Below are positions 19,015 through 27,766 of a stretch of 64,000 nt of DNA, one piece after another. The position numbers and the translations under genes are program-made. The stretch is taken from assembly GCF_012932215.1 (NCBI RefSeq), contig NZ_CP048788.1, positions 620,001 through 684,000 on the forward strand, read 5' to 3'. The first letter of the stretch is position 1. Each line of letters starts with the position of its first letter. The DNA comes from Roseobacter ponti. GTDB lineage: Bacteria > Pseudomonadota > Alphaproteobacteria > Rhodobacterales > Rhodobacteraceae. Under the pieces are notes generated by a model that saw nothing but the letters and a program-made list of their open reading frames with translations, did not search any database and was not told the DNA's origin.

Positions 19015-19149
19015 TCAGGCGCTCAGAGACTTCCGTCCCTGTGCACGACGTGCGTTCAGGATCTTGCGGCCGGCTTTGGTGGCCATGCGCGCGCGGAAGC
19101 CGTGGCGCCGTTTGCGCACGAGGTTTGAGGGTTGATAGGTGCGTTTCAT
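19015..19149 (-). CDS. rpmH: 50S ribosomal protein L34
   Basis: A 44-residue basic ribosomal protein beginning [20 protein letters not shown], an unmistakable L34 sequence. It is followed by rnpA after 25 bases. ATG at 19149 is set by the invariant family start. Confidence 0.97.
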   Translation of the reverse strand: MKRTYQPSNLVRKRRHGFRARMATKAGRKILNARRAQGRKSLSA

Positions 19150-19452
19150 CGCTCCGTCTCCATTACTGCTTCGGGCTCTGCGTGGAATCGCTTCCGCGCC
19201 TGAGGTCATCAGAAGCCTGTCTCCTAATGCCCCCCGCGCCCCAAGTCAAACCCCGCACCGGCGAAATCCGCGGGTTTTTTGCAATAATTACCTCCCGGAA
19301 CAGGGCAGATGTTACATCCCGGGGCCGCTGCGGGCCGCGGGAGCCACCACAATGTCACGTGCCATCAAGCGCGCGTGATACCCCTGTCGCCGGTCCCGTC
19401 AAGGCGTCATGTATGAGACTGATTGCAACGCACCCGCAGAAAGGCGACACAT
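19150..19452. other. Divergent intergenic region, rpmH / TVP38 gene
   Basis: About 300 bases without a gene. Apart from the possible rpmH promoter, I see a short imperfect inverted repeat followed by a T6 run at 19275-19280 (plus strand). No plus-strand gene ends there, so its meaning is unclear. Confidence 0.4.
19221..19249 (-). promoter_or_regulatory. Possible promoter of the rpmH-rnpA-yidD operon
   Basis: Read on the minus strand, TTGACT (19249-19244) and TAGGAG (19226-19221) are separated by 17 bases, placing the start about 65 bases before rpmH. The -10 box is poor, so this is tentative. Confidence 0.35.
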
Positions 19453-20184
19453 ATGTCAGACATGACCCAGGATCCGAAACCGGGCGCGTTGCGCCATCTG
19501 CCGTTGCTGGTGATCCTTGTAGTGGCGGCCGCTGGCGCCTTTACCCTGCGTGACTACCTCAGTTTCGATGCCCTGCGCGACAACCGCGAAGCGCTCATCG
19601 CCTTCCGGGATGCGAATATCCTGCTGACGATGCTTGGTTTTGTGGCGGCCTATATTGTCATTGTGGCCTTCTCGCTGCCCGGCGCGCTCATTGCGACCCT
19701 GACGGGCGGGTTTCTGTTCGGCACGCTCGGCGGGTCTGCCCTGAGCGTGACCGGGGCGACCATTGGCGCTGTGATTATCTTTCTCGCCGCGCGCCACGGG
19801 CTTGGCGAGAAGCTCAAAGCGCGCATGGATGCCTCTCAGGGCACCGTGAGAAAGGTCAAAGAGGGGATCGACGAAAATCAGTGGTCGATGCTCTTTTTCC
19901 TGCGTCTTGTGCCGGTGGTGCCTTTTTTCGTCGCCAACCTCGTGCCGGCCTTTCTGGCTGTTCCTCTGCACCGGTTTGCGATCTCGACCTTTTTCGGGAT
20001 CATTCCCGGATCACTCGTCTATTCCTCGGTTGGTGCGGGGCTTGGCACGGTTTTTGAGCGGGGCGAAACGCCTGATCTGGGCATTATTTTCGAACCGCAT
20101 ATCCTGCTGCCGATCCTTGGTCTGAGTGCGCTGTCGCTGATGCCGGTTGTTGTCAAAGCCATCACGGGCCGGAAGACTCTTTAA
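19453..20184 (+). CDS. TVP38/TMEM64 (DedA-like) membrane protein
   Basis: Inner-membrane protein of 243 residues with about five or six hydrophobic segments. The SNARE-associated/VTT domain signature is visible: FSLPGALIATLTGGFLFG, then FFLRLVPVVPFFVANLVPAF. VTT-domain proteins are linked to lipid scrambling or small-molecule transport. ATG at 19453 is chosen because the hydrophobic core spacing fits. It lies 2 bases before the disulfide-reductase gene, a pairing seen in many bacteria. Confidence 0.87.
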   Translation: MSDMTQDPKPGALRHLPLLVILVVAAAGAFTLRDYLSFDALRDNREALIAFRDANILLTMLGFVAAYIVIVAFSLPGALIATLTGGFLFGTLGGSALSVTGATIGAVIIFLAARHGLGEKLKARMDASQGTVRKVKEGIDENQWSMLFFLRLVPVVPFFVANLVPAFLAVPLHRFAISTFFGIIPGSLVYSSVGAGLGTVFERGETPDLGIIFEPHILLPILGLSALSLMPVVVKAITGRKTL

Positions 20185-20186
20185 AT

Positions 20187-21605
20187 ATGAACAGGATCAA
20201 AACTGACATTCTGATCATTGGCGCGGGTTCGGGCGGTTTGTCCGTTGCGGCAGGCGCTGTGCAGATGGGTGCCGATGTGACCCTTCTGGAAGGGCACAAA
20301 ATGGGCGGCGATTGCCTTAACTACGGCTGCGTGCCGTCCAAGGCGCTGATCGCCAGCGGCAAAGCAGCCTGGGCACAGCGACATTCAGAGAAATACGGTG
20401 TGTCGGATGCGGCAGGAAACGCGGATTACGCCGCGGCCAAAGAGCACGTCCAGGGTGTGATCGCACAGATTGAACCTGTCGACAGCCAGGAACGGTTCGA
20501 AGGCCTGGGCGTTCGGGTGATCCGCGAGTTTGGCCAATTCATCTCCCCTACCGAAGTGCAGGCCGGTGACAGCGTGATTACCGCGCGCCGGACTGTTATT
20601 GCCACCGGCTCCTCGCCGCTGGTGCCCCCGATCCCGGGGCTCGACAAGGTGCCTTACGAAACCAACGAAACGCTCTGGGAACTGCGCGACAGGCCGGATC
20701 ACCTGCTGATTGTGGGCGGCGGGCCGATCGGGATGGAAATGGCACAGGCGCATGTCCGGCTTGGCAGCAAAGTTACCGTGATCGAAGGCGATAAGGCGCT
20801 GGGCAAAGACGACCCCGAGCTTGCCGCGGTGGTCGTGAACCAGCTCCGCGATGAAGGCGTGGTTATAGAAGAAGGGACCACGGCCGACGAGATAAAAGGC
20901 AGAGCAGGCGCCATCGAAGTCGTCACCAGAGACAGGCGTTCGATCAAAGGCAGCCACCTGCTGATGGCTGTCGGGCGGCGCACAAATACTGAAAAACTTA
21001 ATCTGGAGGCCGCAGGCATTGAAACAACGAAAACCGGGGTGAAGGTCGACGGTGGGCTGCGCACCAGCAACCGCAGGGTCTATGCTATCGGTGACGCCGC
21101 CGGTGGGATGCAGTTCACCCATGTTGCGGGGTATCATGCGGGCGTCATCATCCGCTCAATGCTCTTTGCGTTGCCTTCAAAAGCAAAGACCGCGCATATC
21201 CCCCGGGTCACCTATACTGACCCTGAGCTTGCTCAGGTCGGCATGACCGAAGCGCAGGCCCGTAAGGAGCACGGCATCCGTCTGGAGGTCGTTCGGTTCA
21301 ACTATGATCACAATGACCGCGCTATTGCTGAGCGGAAAACGACCGGATTTATCAAAGTCATGGTTTATAAGGGCCGGCCTGTGGGGGCGTCGATCGTCGG
21401 ACACCAGGCGGGGGAGCTCATCAGTCTCTGGGCGCTGGCGCTGGCCAATAAAATGAAGATGAGCCAGATTGCCGCCATGGTCGCCCCCTATCCGACCATC
21501 GGTGAAGTCAACAAACGTGCCGCCGGCGCTTATTTCAGCCCGCGCCTTTTTGAAAACCCGACGGTCAAAAAGATCGTGGGGCTTGTCCAGCGCTACATCC
21601 CGTGA
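20187..21605 (+). CDS. Mercuric-reductase/lipoamide-dehydrogenase-like FAD disulfide oxidoreductase
   Basis: Flavoprotein of 472 residues in the class I pyridine nucleotide-disulfide oxidoreductase family. It has the FAD motif GAGSGGLSVA, the redox disulfide CLNYGC (Cys43, Cys48), the NAD(P)H motif GGGPIGMEMA and the second FAD motif YAIGDAAGG. The C-terminal dimerisation domain carries PYPTIGE where lipoamide dehydrogenase has the catalytic His of the HPT motif, so the base is replaced by Tyr. There is no MerA HMA domain or C-terminal cysteine pair, so mercury reduction is doubtful. Coupled to the TVP38 gene; substrate unknown. Confidence 0.87.
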   Translation: MNRIKTDILIIGAGSGGLSVAAGAVQMGADVTLLEGHKMGGDCLNYGCVPSKALIASGKAAWAQRHSEKYGVSDAAGNADYAAAKEHVQGVIAQIEPVDSQERFEGLGVRVIREFGQFISPTEVQAGDSVITARRTVIATGSSPLVPPIPGLDKVPYETNETLWELRDRPDHLLIVGGGPIGMEMAQAHVRLGSKVTVIEGDKALGKDDPELAAVVVNQLRDEGVVIEEGTTADEIKGRAGAIEVVTRDRRSIKGSHLLMAVGRRTNTEKLNLEAAGIETTKTGVKVDGGLRTSNRRVYAIGDAAGGMQFTHVAGYHAGVIIRSMLFALPSKAKTAHIPRVTYTDPELAQVGMTEAQARKEHGIRLEVVRFNYDHNDRAIAERKTTGFIKVMVYKGRPVGASIVGHQAGELISLWALALANKMKMSQIAAMVAPYPTIGEVNKRAAGAYFSPRLFENPTVKKIVGLVQRYIP

Positions 21606-21617
21606 AACGCTGAACCC

Positions 21618-23045
21618 ATGTTCAACTCGCTTTCAGGCCGGCTGCTGATCCTCACGACCATCTTTGTGATGATCGCGGAGGTTCTGATCTTTGTGCCCTC
21701 GATTGCGCGTTTCAGAGAAGACTACATGATGAACCGCCTGGAACGGGCGCAGATCGCGTCGCTTGCCCTGCTGGCAGACGATATGATCGAAAGCGAGCTT
21801 GAGGCGGAGCTTCTGGAGAACGCCGGTGTCTTCAACGTGGTGCTGCGCCGGGATTCCGCACGGCAGCTTATGCTGTCGTCTGATATGCCGCAGCCCATCG
21901 CCGCGACCTATGACATGCGCGACAACACTGCGGCGGTTCTGATCCGGGACGCTCTCGCGCGTCTGGTGACCACTGAAAATCAGGTCATCCGGGTGATCGG
22001 CGCGCCGGTGCGCGACGCAGGCCTGCTGATTGAAGTTACTATGGAAACCCGCGGGTTGCGTGACGCGATGATCGACTATGGCATCCGCATTCTGATCCTG
22101 TCGGCGGTTATTTCGGTAATCACGGCGTTTTTGCTGTTTCTTGCCATGCGGGCGCTGCTGCTCAAGCCAATCAAAGGTGTGGTGGGACAGATGCTGCACT
22201 ATGCGGCCGCGCCTGAGGACGCACGTCGGATCATTGTGCCCACGGCAAGTGTTACTGAGCTGCATGAAGCGGAAGTGGCACTGCGCAAGCTGGAGACAGA
22301 TCTCACCCAGGCCCTGCGCCAGAAGGAGCGGCTGGCGCAGCTGGGCAGTGCGGTGAGTAAAATCAGCCATGATCTGCGGAATATTCTGACCTCGGCGCAG
22401 CTTTTCACAGATCGTATCGAAATGAGCGAAGACCCCACCGTCAAACGCATGGCACCCAAGCTGGTGAGCTCAATCACCCGTGCCGTGCATTTATGCGAAA
22501 GCACCCTTGCTTTCGGAAAGGCAGAAGAGCCAAGCCCGACGCTGACGCTATTGTCGCTCGCGCAGGTGGTGGACGAGGTGATAGAGGGCGAGCGCCTCGC
22601 TGCAGAGGGCACGGGTATCACATTTGCCTCCGACGTGCCGGTTGATCTGATGGTCCGTGCGGACCCCGAACAACTCTATCGGGTGCTGGCAAATCTGGTG
22701 CGCAACGCGCGTCAGGCGCTGGGGACATCTGGAGAAGACGGCAAGGTCGAGGTCGTCGGCTATGAAGATATGTCTGCGTGGTGGATTGAGGTGACGGATA
22801 CCGGACCCGGGCTGCCAGCCAATGCCCGCGAGCATCTTTTCACGCCGTTTCAGGGCAGCGCCCGCAAGGGCGGATCAGGTCTTGGGCTCGCGATCTCCGC
22901 CGAGCTGGTGCGCGGACACGGCGGTACACTGGAGCTTGCGTCCTCTGATGAATTCGGCACACGGTTTGTGATCTGTCTGCCAAAAGGCGACGGCACCCTC
23001 GCCGGAGAAAAGGCGCAGATCCCCGAGGCCGCTGGCGGCACGTGA
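21618..23045 (+). CDS. Membrane sensor histidine kinase, orphan
   Basis: A 475-residue kinase with two transmembrane helices (about 9-31 and 156-178) flanking a periplasmic sensor region. A HAMP-like linker, the H-box ISHDLRNIL (His251), an N-box NLVRNARQAL and the G boxes DTGPGLP and GSGLGLAIS follow. All catalytic motifs look intact. It starts 12 bases after the oxidoreductase stop, so the three genes probably form one transcript. No response regulator lies in the vicinity. Confidence 0.9.
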   Translation: MFNSLSGRLLILTTIFVMIAEVLIFVPSIARFREDYMMNRLERAQIASLALLADDMIESELEAELLENAGVFNVVLRRDSARQLMLSSDMPQPIAATYDMRDNTAAVLIRDALARLVTTENQVIRVIGAPVRDAGLLIEVTMETRGLRDAMIDYGIRILILSAVISVITAFLLFLAMRALLLKPIKGVVGQMLHYAAAPEDARRIIVPTASVTELHEAEVALRKLETDLTQALRQKERLAQLGSAVSKISHDLRNILTSAQLFTDRIEMSEDPTVKRMAPKLVSSITRAVHLCESTLAFGKAEEPSPTLTLLSLAQVVDEVIEGERLAAEGTGITFASDVPVDLMVRADPEQLYRVLANLVRNARQALGTSGEDGKVEVVGYEDMSAWWIEVTDTGPGLPANAREHLFTPFQGSARKGGSGLGLAISAELVRGHGGTLELASSDEFGTRFVICLPKGDGTLAGEKAQIPEAAGGT

Positions 23046-23148
23046 AAACCGCCAGACAGGACGGGCCGCGCCTGATCTGCGTCCTGTCGGGAAATTCGAC
23101 GATTTGGCTTGCATCATCCGCCGCTCAGCACTAAACCCCGGCGGCAGT

Positions 23149-23225
23149 GGACCGATAGCTCAGCTGGATAGAGTACCTGACTACGAATCAGGGGGTCGGG
23201 GGTTCGAATCCTCCTCGGTCCGCCA
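23149..23225 (+). tRNA. tRNA-Arg (anticodon ACG)
   Basis: Complete cloverleaf with CCA encoded. Acceptor stem GGACCGA / TCGGTCC, D-stem GCTC / GAGT, anticodon stem CCTGA / TCAGG with loop CTACGAA (anticodon ACG), T-arm GGGGG-TTCGAAT-CCTCC, discriminator G, then CCA. ACG reads CGN arginine codons after A34 to inosine editing. Confidence 0.97.
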
Positions 23226-23340
23226 CTTTCCCCTCATTTAAGACGACCAGTATCTGACTAAAATCCACAATTTCAGCGTGCTACATGGCTGAAGAGTACC
23301 TCAATCTGACTTGATTCACCAAACATCTGTCCGCGCAGTT

Positions 23341-23907
23341 TACAACAGCGGGGATGTGAGAGCGGCAGCACCACAGACACCGCCGGCTCAATGATCACGG
23401 CCCTCGCACCCGGTTTCTGGCAATATGGTCGCGGCCCTTTTGCTCAGCACGTTTACCATCCACGGGCTACAACCGGGCGCGCAGCTGTTCCACGAGAACT
23501 CTGTGCTGGTCGACGGCTTTACGATGGAAATGCAGATCATGCCGCATTGATTTTCCTGCCCGGAGGGGCGATTTCGACGCGTGTTTTCGCCCGGTTCCAG
23601 CGTCCCCCCCCCCGGTGTTTTTCTCGTGCCCTCTGTCCTTATCCTCATGTGACCGGGCGTTTTTGTCATTAACGGGCGGGCCATCGAGTTCCGGGTCATG
23701 TTGTCGCCCGGAATTGCTGACTAATCCCTCGAGAAACTGAACGTCCTATTGACCCCGGTCATTCCGGGCATGATCCCGCGACCTATAGCCCAAAAAAGCG
23801 TGCGCCGCGCGTTGCTCACCAGCCGAGGGGACGTAACAGAGCTGTCAACCAGACCCATCTCGGCAGCGCTGGCTTTAGCCCCGATCCTGTCATCGAATTG
23901 CCGCTGA
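23341..23907 (+). pseudogene. tctA: tctA (tripartite tricarboxylate transporter large permease), 3' remnant
   Basis: One reading frame carries the C-terminal third of a TctA permease interrupted by stops. Recognisable in order are GDVRAAAPQT (23353 on), SGNMVAALLLSTFTIHGLQPG and LFHENSVLVDGF (about 23419-23520). Next are FLVPSVLILM then GVFVIN, then SLEKLNVLLTPVIPGMI, and finally SVRRALLTSRGD and LSTRPISAALALA before TGA 23905-23907. In-frame stops are at 23392, 23548, 23650 and 23722. The spacing from the GLQPG motif to the RRALLTSRGD motif is 110 codons, close to that of intact TctA, so decay was mostly by substitution. About two thirds of the gene is missing 5', where the tRNA lies. Confidence 0.8.
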
Positions 23908-24081
23908 TCAAAGCTTTCCGGCGTAAAAGAAACCTCGCTGCAAACTCCGGATGATCCGCTTCAATCTGCATAGCGGCCATTGATCCACTTTGCAGCAACA
24001 CGCAGCCGGGACTCCGAGTGGTTCATTACTGCCCACTGCATCAATGGCCACGTTTTGGACTAGGCCGCGCTTGCCGACGGG
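23908..24081. other. Intergenic stretch downstream of the tctA remnant
   Basis: No gene, repeat or terminator recognised. It separates the pseudogene from the convergent P-loop protein gene. Confidence 0.4.
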
Positions 24082-24939
24082 CTACACCAGGTACCAGTTT
24101 TCGACTTCCCGGACGACTTTCCCGGCGGTCAAAGCAAGCTCTACGTCGGCAATCGCATTTTCGACTTCGCCTGGTGTTGCGATAAGTTCAGAAATGCCGG
24201 CTTCCAGATCATGAGCCGTCCCGCTGACAGAATAAAGCGTGTCAATGTCGATTGCGCGGGCATTCCGGTGGCGCAACAAATGGTCGAAGAACCGCCGGTA
24301 GGTCGTTTCGTCATATGAGGACTGATCCCCGACGGCCCTCGCCGTGACCAAACCCAGTTCGATGGCTTTCTCACGTGTCAGACGCCAGGCCAGGTTCATG
24401 ATTTCCGGAGGGGCATCCCTGGCCTCATCCGGGTGTTGCGGGTTTGCAAAGGTCGCCTTTCTGATCGCTTCCAGTTTTTCGCGCAGTTCACCTGTCGGAA
24501 CCGGATAGAAGAATACGGTCGTGTCGGATGCCAGTGCCGGCTCGGCTGCGTCCGGGATAACCTGAACAAACTCGGAATACCTGCTCCCGATGATGGGAAC
24601 TTCACCAATCAGCATCTCCGCAGGATCACGATTTTCGGAAAGCCATCGGGCCAGGGCCTGCCGTGCCCACAGCCCGGCTGCTTTGCGGATGATCGGGTGA
24701 CTTCCATCCGCTACATCCGGGTACCTTGCCAGAATGCTGTCTCTCTCGAAGGCCGCAAGCCCTGCATCCCAACGGATTATCCGGACGCGGCGCCCGGCCG
24801 AGGCGGCCATTGAGATCTGCTCACGCATGAGGAATGATTTACCGGATGCCGGCAACCCGGTAAAAAACACCATGCGGCATTTCCGAGCCGCGTCGGCCAG
24901 GATGTCGCCGCTTACCGTGTCCACAAAACGATCAATCAA
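24082..24939 (-). CDS. Uncharacterised P-loop NTPase/kinase-like protein
   Basis: A 285-residue cytosolic protein with a clear Walker A motif GLPASGKS at residues 28-35, as in small-molecule or nucleotide kinases and Zeta-toxin-like folds. No Walker B or lid could be named with confidence. FFYPVPTGEL and the acidic C-terminal stretch give no family. It stands alone, with no same-strand neighbour within 600 bases on either side. Coding quality is good, with no internal stop, so it appears intact. The function is unknown. Confidence 0.7.
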   Translation of the reverse strand: MIDRFVDTVSGDILADAARKCRMVFFTGLPASGKSFLMREQISMAASAGRRVRIIRWDAGLAAFERDSILARYPDVADGSHPIIRKAAGLWARQALARWLSENRDPAEMLIGEVPIIGSRYSEFVQVIPDAAEPALASDTTVFFYPVPTGELREKLEAIRKATFANPQHPDEARDAPPEIMNLAWRLTREKAIELGLVTARAVGDQSSYDETTYRRFFDHLLRHRNARAIDIDTLYSVSGTAHDLEAGISELIATPGEVENAIADVELALTAGKVVREVENWYLV

Positions 24940-25551
24940 TATGGATGTCGCTCCCGGTCAGGTGTTAGAACAAATCTGGGATTAGTACGATACAGCGCCG
25001 TGAGGCCAGGCAATCGGAAGCCTGAAGGGCGCGCAGGAGAAAGAATTGTTGGCTCAAAGTCAAACGAGCAGTAATTACGCCCGCCCCGGGTAAATCTGCA
25101 GGTTCCGCTGTCCCTGTCAATTGCCCGCCTGCTCCAGGCTCGGAACCACCAATCTCCGCGCCGCTACAGCGCGACCTGTACTCATTGTCTTCAGCGTCAC
25201 TCGCGGCCCGTTCCGGACGTTTAGGATGTGGTCAGGCGCTGCGACGCAGGTTCACCATACCGAACTTCGGCAGCGCCCGCACCATCCCGGTGCCATCGAA
25301 GTGAAAAGCAGCGGACTTTCGGGAGATCCGACCACAATTTATGGGTGGCTGCCTGATAGTTTTGTCTTCGCAGTTCGACTGTTTAAAAACCGCTTTCTCA
25401 GGTTCTCGTGCTTCTCACAGATCGAACTGTCCTGAAGCTGAGCAAAGGGATTAAAAATTGCTGATAAAGACGCACCGTTTTCATCGCATAACCTGAACCG
25501 GAAAATGCGCAGGGCCGCCCCTGCGGTCAGGCCACAAGCTGGCTAAAGCCC
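24940..25551. other. 612-base stretch without recognised gene
   Basis: Short open frames exist (for instance plus strand 25121-25435) but their translations show no family pattern and biased arginine/proline composition. No repeat or inverted terminal sequence was found. It must contain the promoters of the flanking divergent genes. It may be decayed coding DNA, like its neighbours. Confidence 0.4.
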
Positions 25552-26823
25552 ATGACAACGGGTAATGCGGAAAGTATGACAGTCGATGCATTAAATGACG
25601 AGAATTTCGAGGATGGTTGCCAGTTCATCATAAAGTTGGGAATCGCGGCGCATGGATATGGTCCTTCGACCTCCCGTTTAGAAACCTTTCTGACGAGGGC
25701 TGCGGATGCACTTGGTATCAGTGGGGTCTATTTCTCAACACCCTCGAGTATTGAATTTGCCTTTTCGAAAGAAGGGCAGGTTTGGCAGAAAACGCATGTC
25801 GTGCGGCTGCCGCTCTGCGACTTTAATATGGCCAGATTATCTCACACCGGAGAACTGGTGGAAAAGCTGACGGCTGGCGAAATGACGCTTTCAGATGCGT
25901 CTGACAGACTGGATGAAATTGCGGCTTTGCCCAACCCATGGGGACGCCTGAGCTATGGGCTGAGTTTTGTAGCTGTCACGGTCGGAGTTGCCGGATTGCT
26001 CCATGCGAACATAATGGAAATTGTAGCGTCTGGTATCCTGAGCCTGCTTGTTTACGTCGTTTTTATAGCAGCTGATCGGGTCGGCGGGCGCTTCGCCGAA
26101 TCCCTGCCGTTTGTAAGCGCCTTCTTAGCCGGCGCGTGTGCGACAGCAATCAATCTGTTCGTGCCCGAGCTGAACCCGGTCCTCATGACACTGTCGGCGA
26201 TCATCATTCTGATCCCGGGCTTTCAGGTCAGCGTCGCCATTATCGAGATCATCGACAGTCATGTTGAGGCCGGAATGGTCCGACTGATGAGCGGGATTGT
26301 TTACCTGGTAAAACAGTTCGCGGGTTGCTGGCTCGGCTTGGCCTCAATCGGGATGTTTCGCGCGTCACAACCTGAATTCACGGTCCCGACGCAATTCTTT
26401 GTGGATGACATCACGGTTGGATTCTTTGTCGCGCTTTTGTTTGTGGGAGTTGGGATTGCCTATCAGACATTGATGAAAGATATGCTCTGGGTTCTTCTTG
26501 GGTGCTGTTTGACCTTTACTGCTGTGGTCGGCAGCAGCACCTACCTTGGCGTCGAGTACAGCACTTTGATCGGCGCCATAGTTGCGGGCGTATTCGCGAA
26601 CACCTGGGTCAGGTTGACCAACCGACCGACTTCTATTGTTCTCGTCCCTTCGATTACCGTCATGGTCAGCGGCAGCATCGGGTTCCGGGGATTGGTAGTT
26701 GCAGCTGCGGGTCATTCGGATGAGGGTATGACCATGTTCATTCAGATGTTCAGCATTGCAGCATCAATCGCCGCCGGGTTGCTGGTGTCAAATACGATAC
26801 TGCGACCGAAAATTACGCTTTAG
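25552..26823 (+). CDS. ThrE-type threonine/serine exporter (fused YjjP-YjjB domains)
   Basis: Inner-membrane protein of 423 residues. The N-terminal soluble part (LGIAAHGYGPSTSRLETFL) and a first helical bundle match the DUF1212/YjjP half. The second bundle (from about residue 285) matches the YjjB half, including the PSITVMVSGSIGFRG stretch. This fused layout is that of ThrE of Corynebacterium, an exporter of threonine and serine. About ten hydrophobic segments are present. ATG at 25552 has no strong ribosome binding site; the second Met at residue 9 is possible. Confidence 0.83.
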   Translation: MTTGNAESMTVDALNDENFEDGCQFIIKLGIAAHGYGPSTSRLETFLTRAADALGISGVYFSTPSSIEFAFSKEGQVWQKTHVVRLPLCDFNMARLSHTGELVEKLTAGEMTLSDASDRLDEIAALPNPWGRLSYGLSFVAVTVGVAGLLHANIMEIVASGILSLLVYVVFIAADRVGGRFAESLPFVSAFLAGACATAINLFVPELNPVLMTLSAIIILIPGFQVSVAIIEIIDSHVEAGMVRLMSGIVYLVKQFAGCWLGLASIGMFRASQPEFTVPTQFFVDDITVGFFVALLFVGVGIAYQTLMKDMLWVLLGCCLTFTAVVGSSTYLGVEYSTLIGAIVAGVFANTWVRLTNRPTSIVLVPSITVMVSGSIGFRGLVVAAAGHSDEGMTMFIQMFSIAASIAAGLLVSNTILRPKITL

Positions 26824-27374
26824 TGCGTTCGCTTCAGCATCGGGAACCTGACTGAGGTGGCTTTCGCCGGTATTATCGGGCGATGGATACAGTCTCAGCA
26901 CCTGTCGCTGCGTGCTCTGAACCGAACCTGGCTGCGCGTTGCGCCAATAGTCCTGACCCAACCCCCTGATCCGGGCCGTTCAGGTGTAGAATCCGTCCCT
27001 GTGAACGGTCCTGCAAGTCAGATCTCAATGGCTTCTGTGATAGCTGGCACATCCTCAGATCCGATGCGTAATTAACTGACTGTGATGTCCGCCATTGTGT
27101 GCGCTGAGAGAAATTGTACCAAGCGCAGGTTGCCAGTTTTAGCGTAGATCCGGGCTCATAGAGACAGTTTCTGTACCAGACAGCGACGTCTGCTTACCCA
27201 CGAACAGAGCACCGGGCACAAGTTCATTGGCAAGGTCGTAAAACGGGTCCTGTGGCGCCCGACCATTTCCACACGCAATTTTCCGAACGCGTAGCAGGAA
27301 TACTACCGGCAACTTTTGCCGGCCCGCTTTGGCCGCCCTTTTCTGCAGGCATGGTAGTTTATGGAAGCGTCCAC
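26824..27374. other. 551-base stretch, possibly decayed coding DNA
   Basis: No intact gene. On the minus strand, 27139-27270 encodes a protein-like tail (DPFYDLANELVPGALFVGKQ) without a preceding recognisable domain, which may be the end of a lost gene. A perfect 7-base stem CCGGCAA / TTGCCGG with a 3-base loop at 27306-27322 lies downstream of the cupin operon and might help end its transcript, but lacks a T-run. Confidence 0.4.
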
Positions 27375-27743
27375 TCACCCCTTGGTATAGTCGCGGATCA
27401 CATAGTGTTTGGTCGTGGTCTCGATCACATTCCAGAACCCTCTGAAACCGTTGGGGATCTGAAAAGCATCACCTGTGCGGAACTCCTGGATCTCGCCGTC
27501 TTCCGAGATCAGCTGAACATGGCCTTCAGTAATATAGCAAAATTCGTCGCGATCCTGAAACGCGTGCCATTTGCCTGGCGTACTGGTCCAGGTGCCGGAC
27601 AACATTCCTCCGTCAGGGCTGTTGAAATGGGATACTGTGACATGGTGTGGATCGCCTTCAACGACGCGGTCTGGCAGATCTGCCAGACGACGCTCGCCGC
27701 GGATACCTTCATGTGTTGCAAAGCCTATTACGGGGTTCGTCAT
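27375..27743 (-). CDS. Cupin-domain protein (DUF861/EutQ-like)
   Basis: A 122-residue single-domain cupin with the typical pattern GTWTSTPGKWHAFQDRDEF then a C-terminal strand GDAFQIPNGFRGFWNV. The WH and E residues fit the Cupin_3 (DUF861) subgroup, often placed next to oxidoreductases. It lies 23 bases after the FAD oxidoreductase gene on the same strand, so it is the last gene of a three-gene operon. The ligand is unknown. Confidence 0.82.
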   Translation of the reverse strand: MTNPVIGFATHEGIRGERRLADLPDRVVEGDPHHVTVSHFNSPDGGMLSGTWTSTPGKWHAFQDRDEFCYITEGHVQLISEDGEIQEFRTGDAFQIPNGFRGFWNVIETTTKHYVIRDYTKG

Positions 27744-27766
27744 CTCAGGTCGTCCTTAATTTGCTG

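Noticed and set aside
19263-19280. Terminator ending in T6 on the plus strand
   Set aside because: No plus-strand gene ends upstream, and the inverted repeat before the T-run is imperfect.
23149-24081. Possible integrated element at the tRNA-Arg 3' end
   Set aside because: No integrase, excisionase or second copy of the tRNA end was seen; the neighbouring DNA is instead explained by a tctA remnant.
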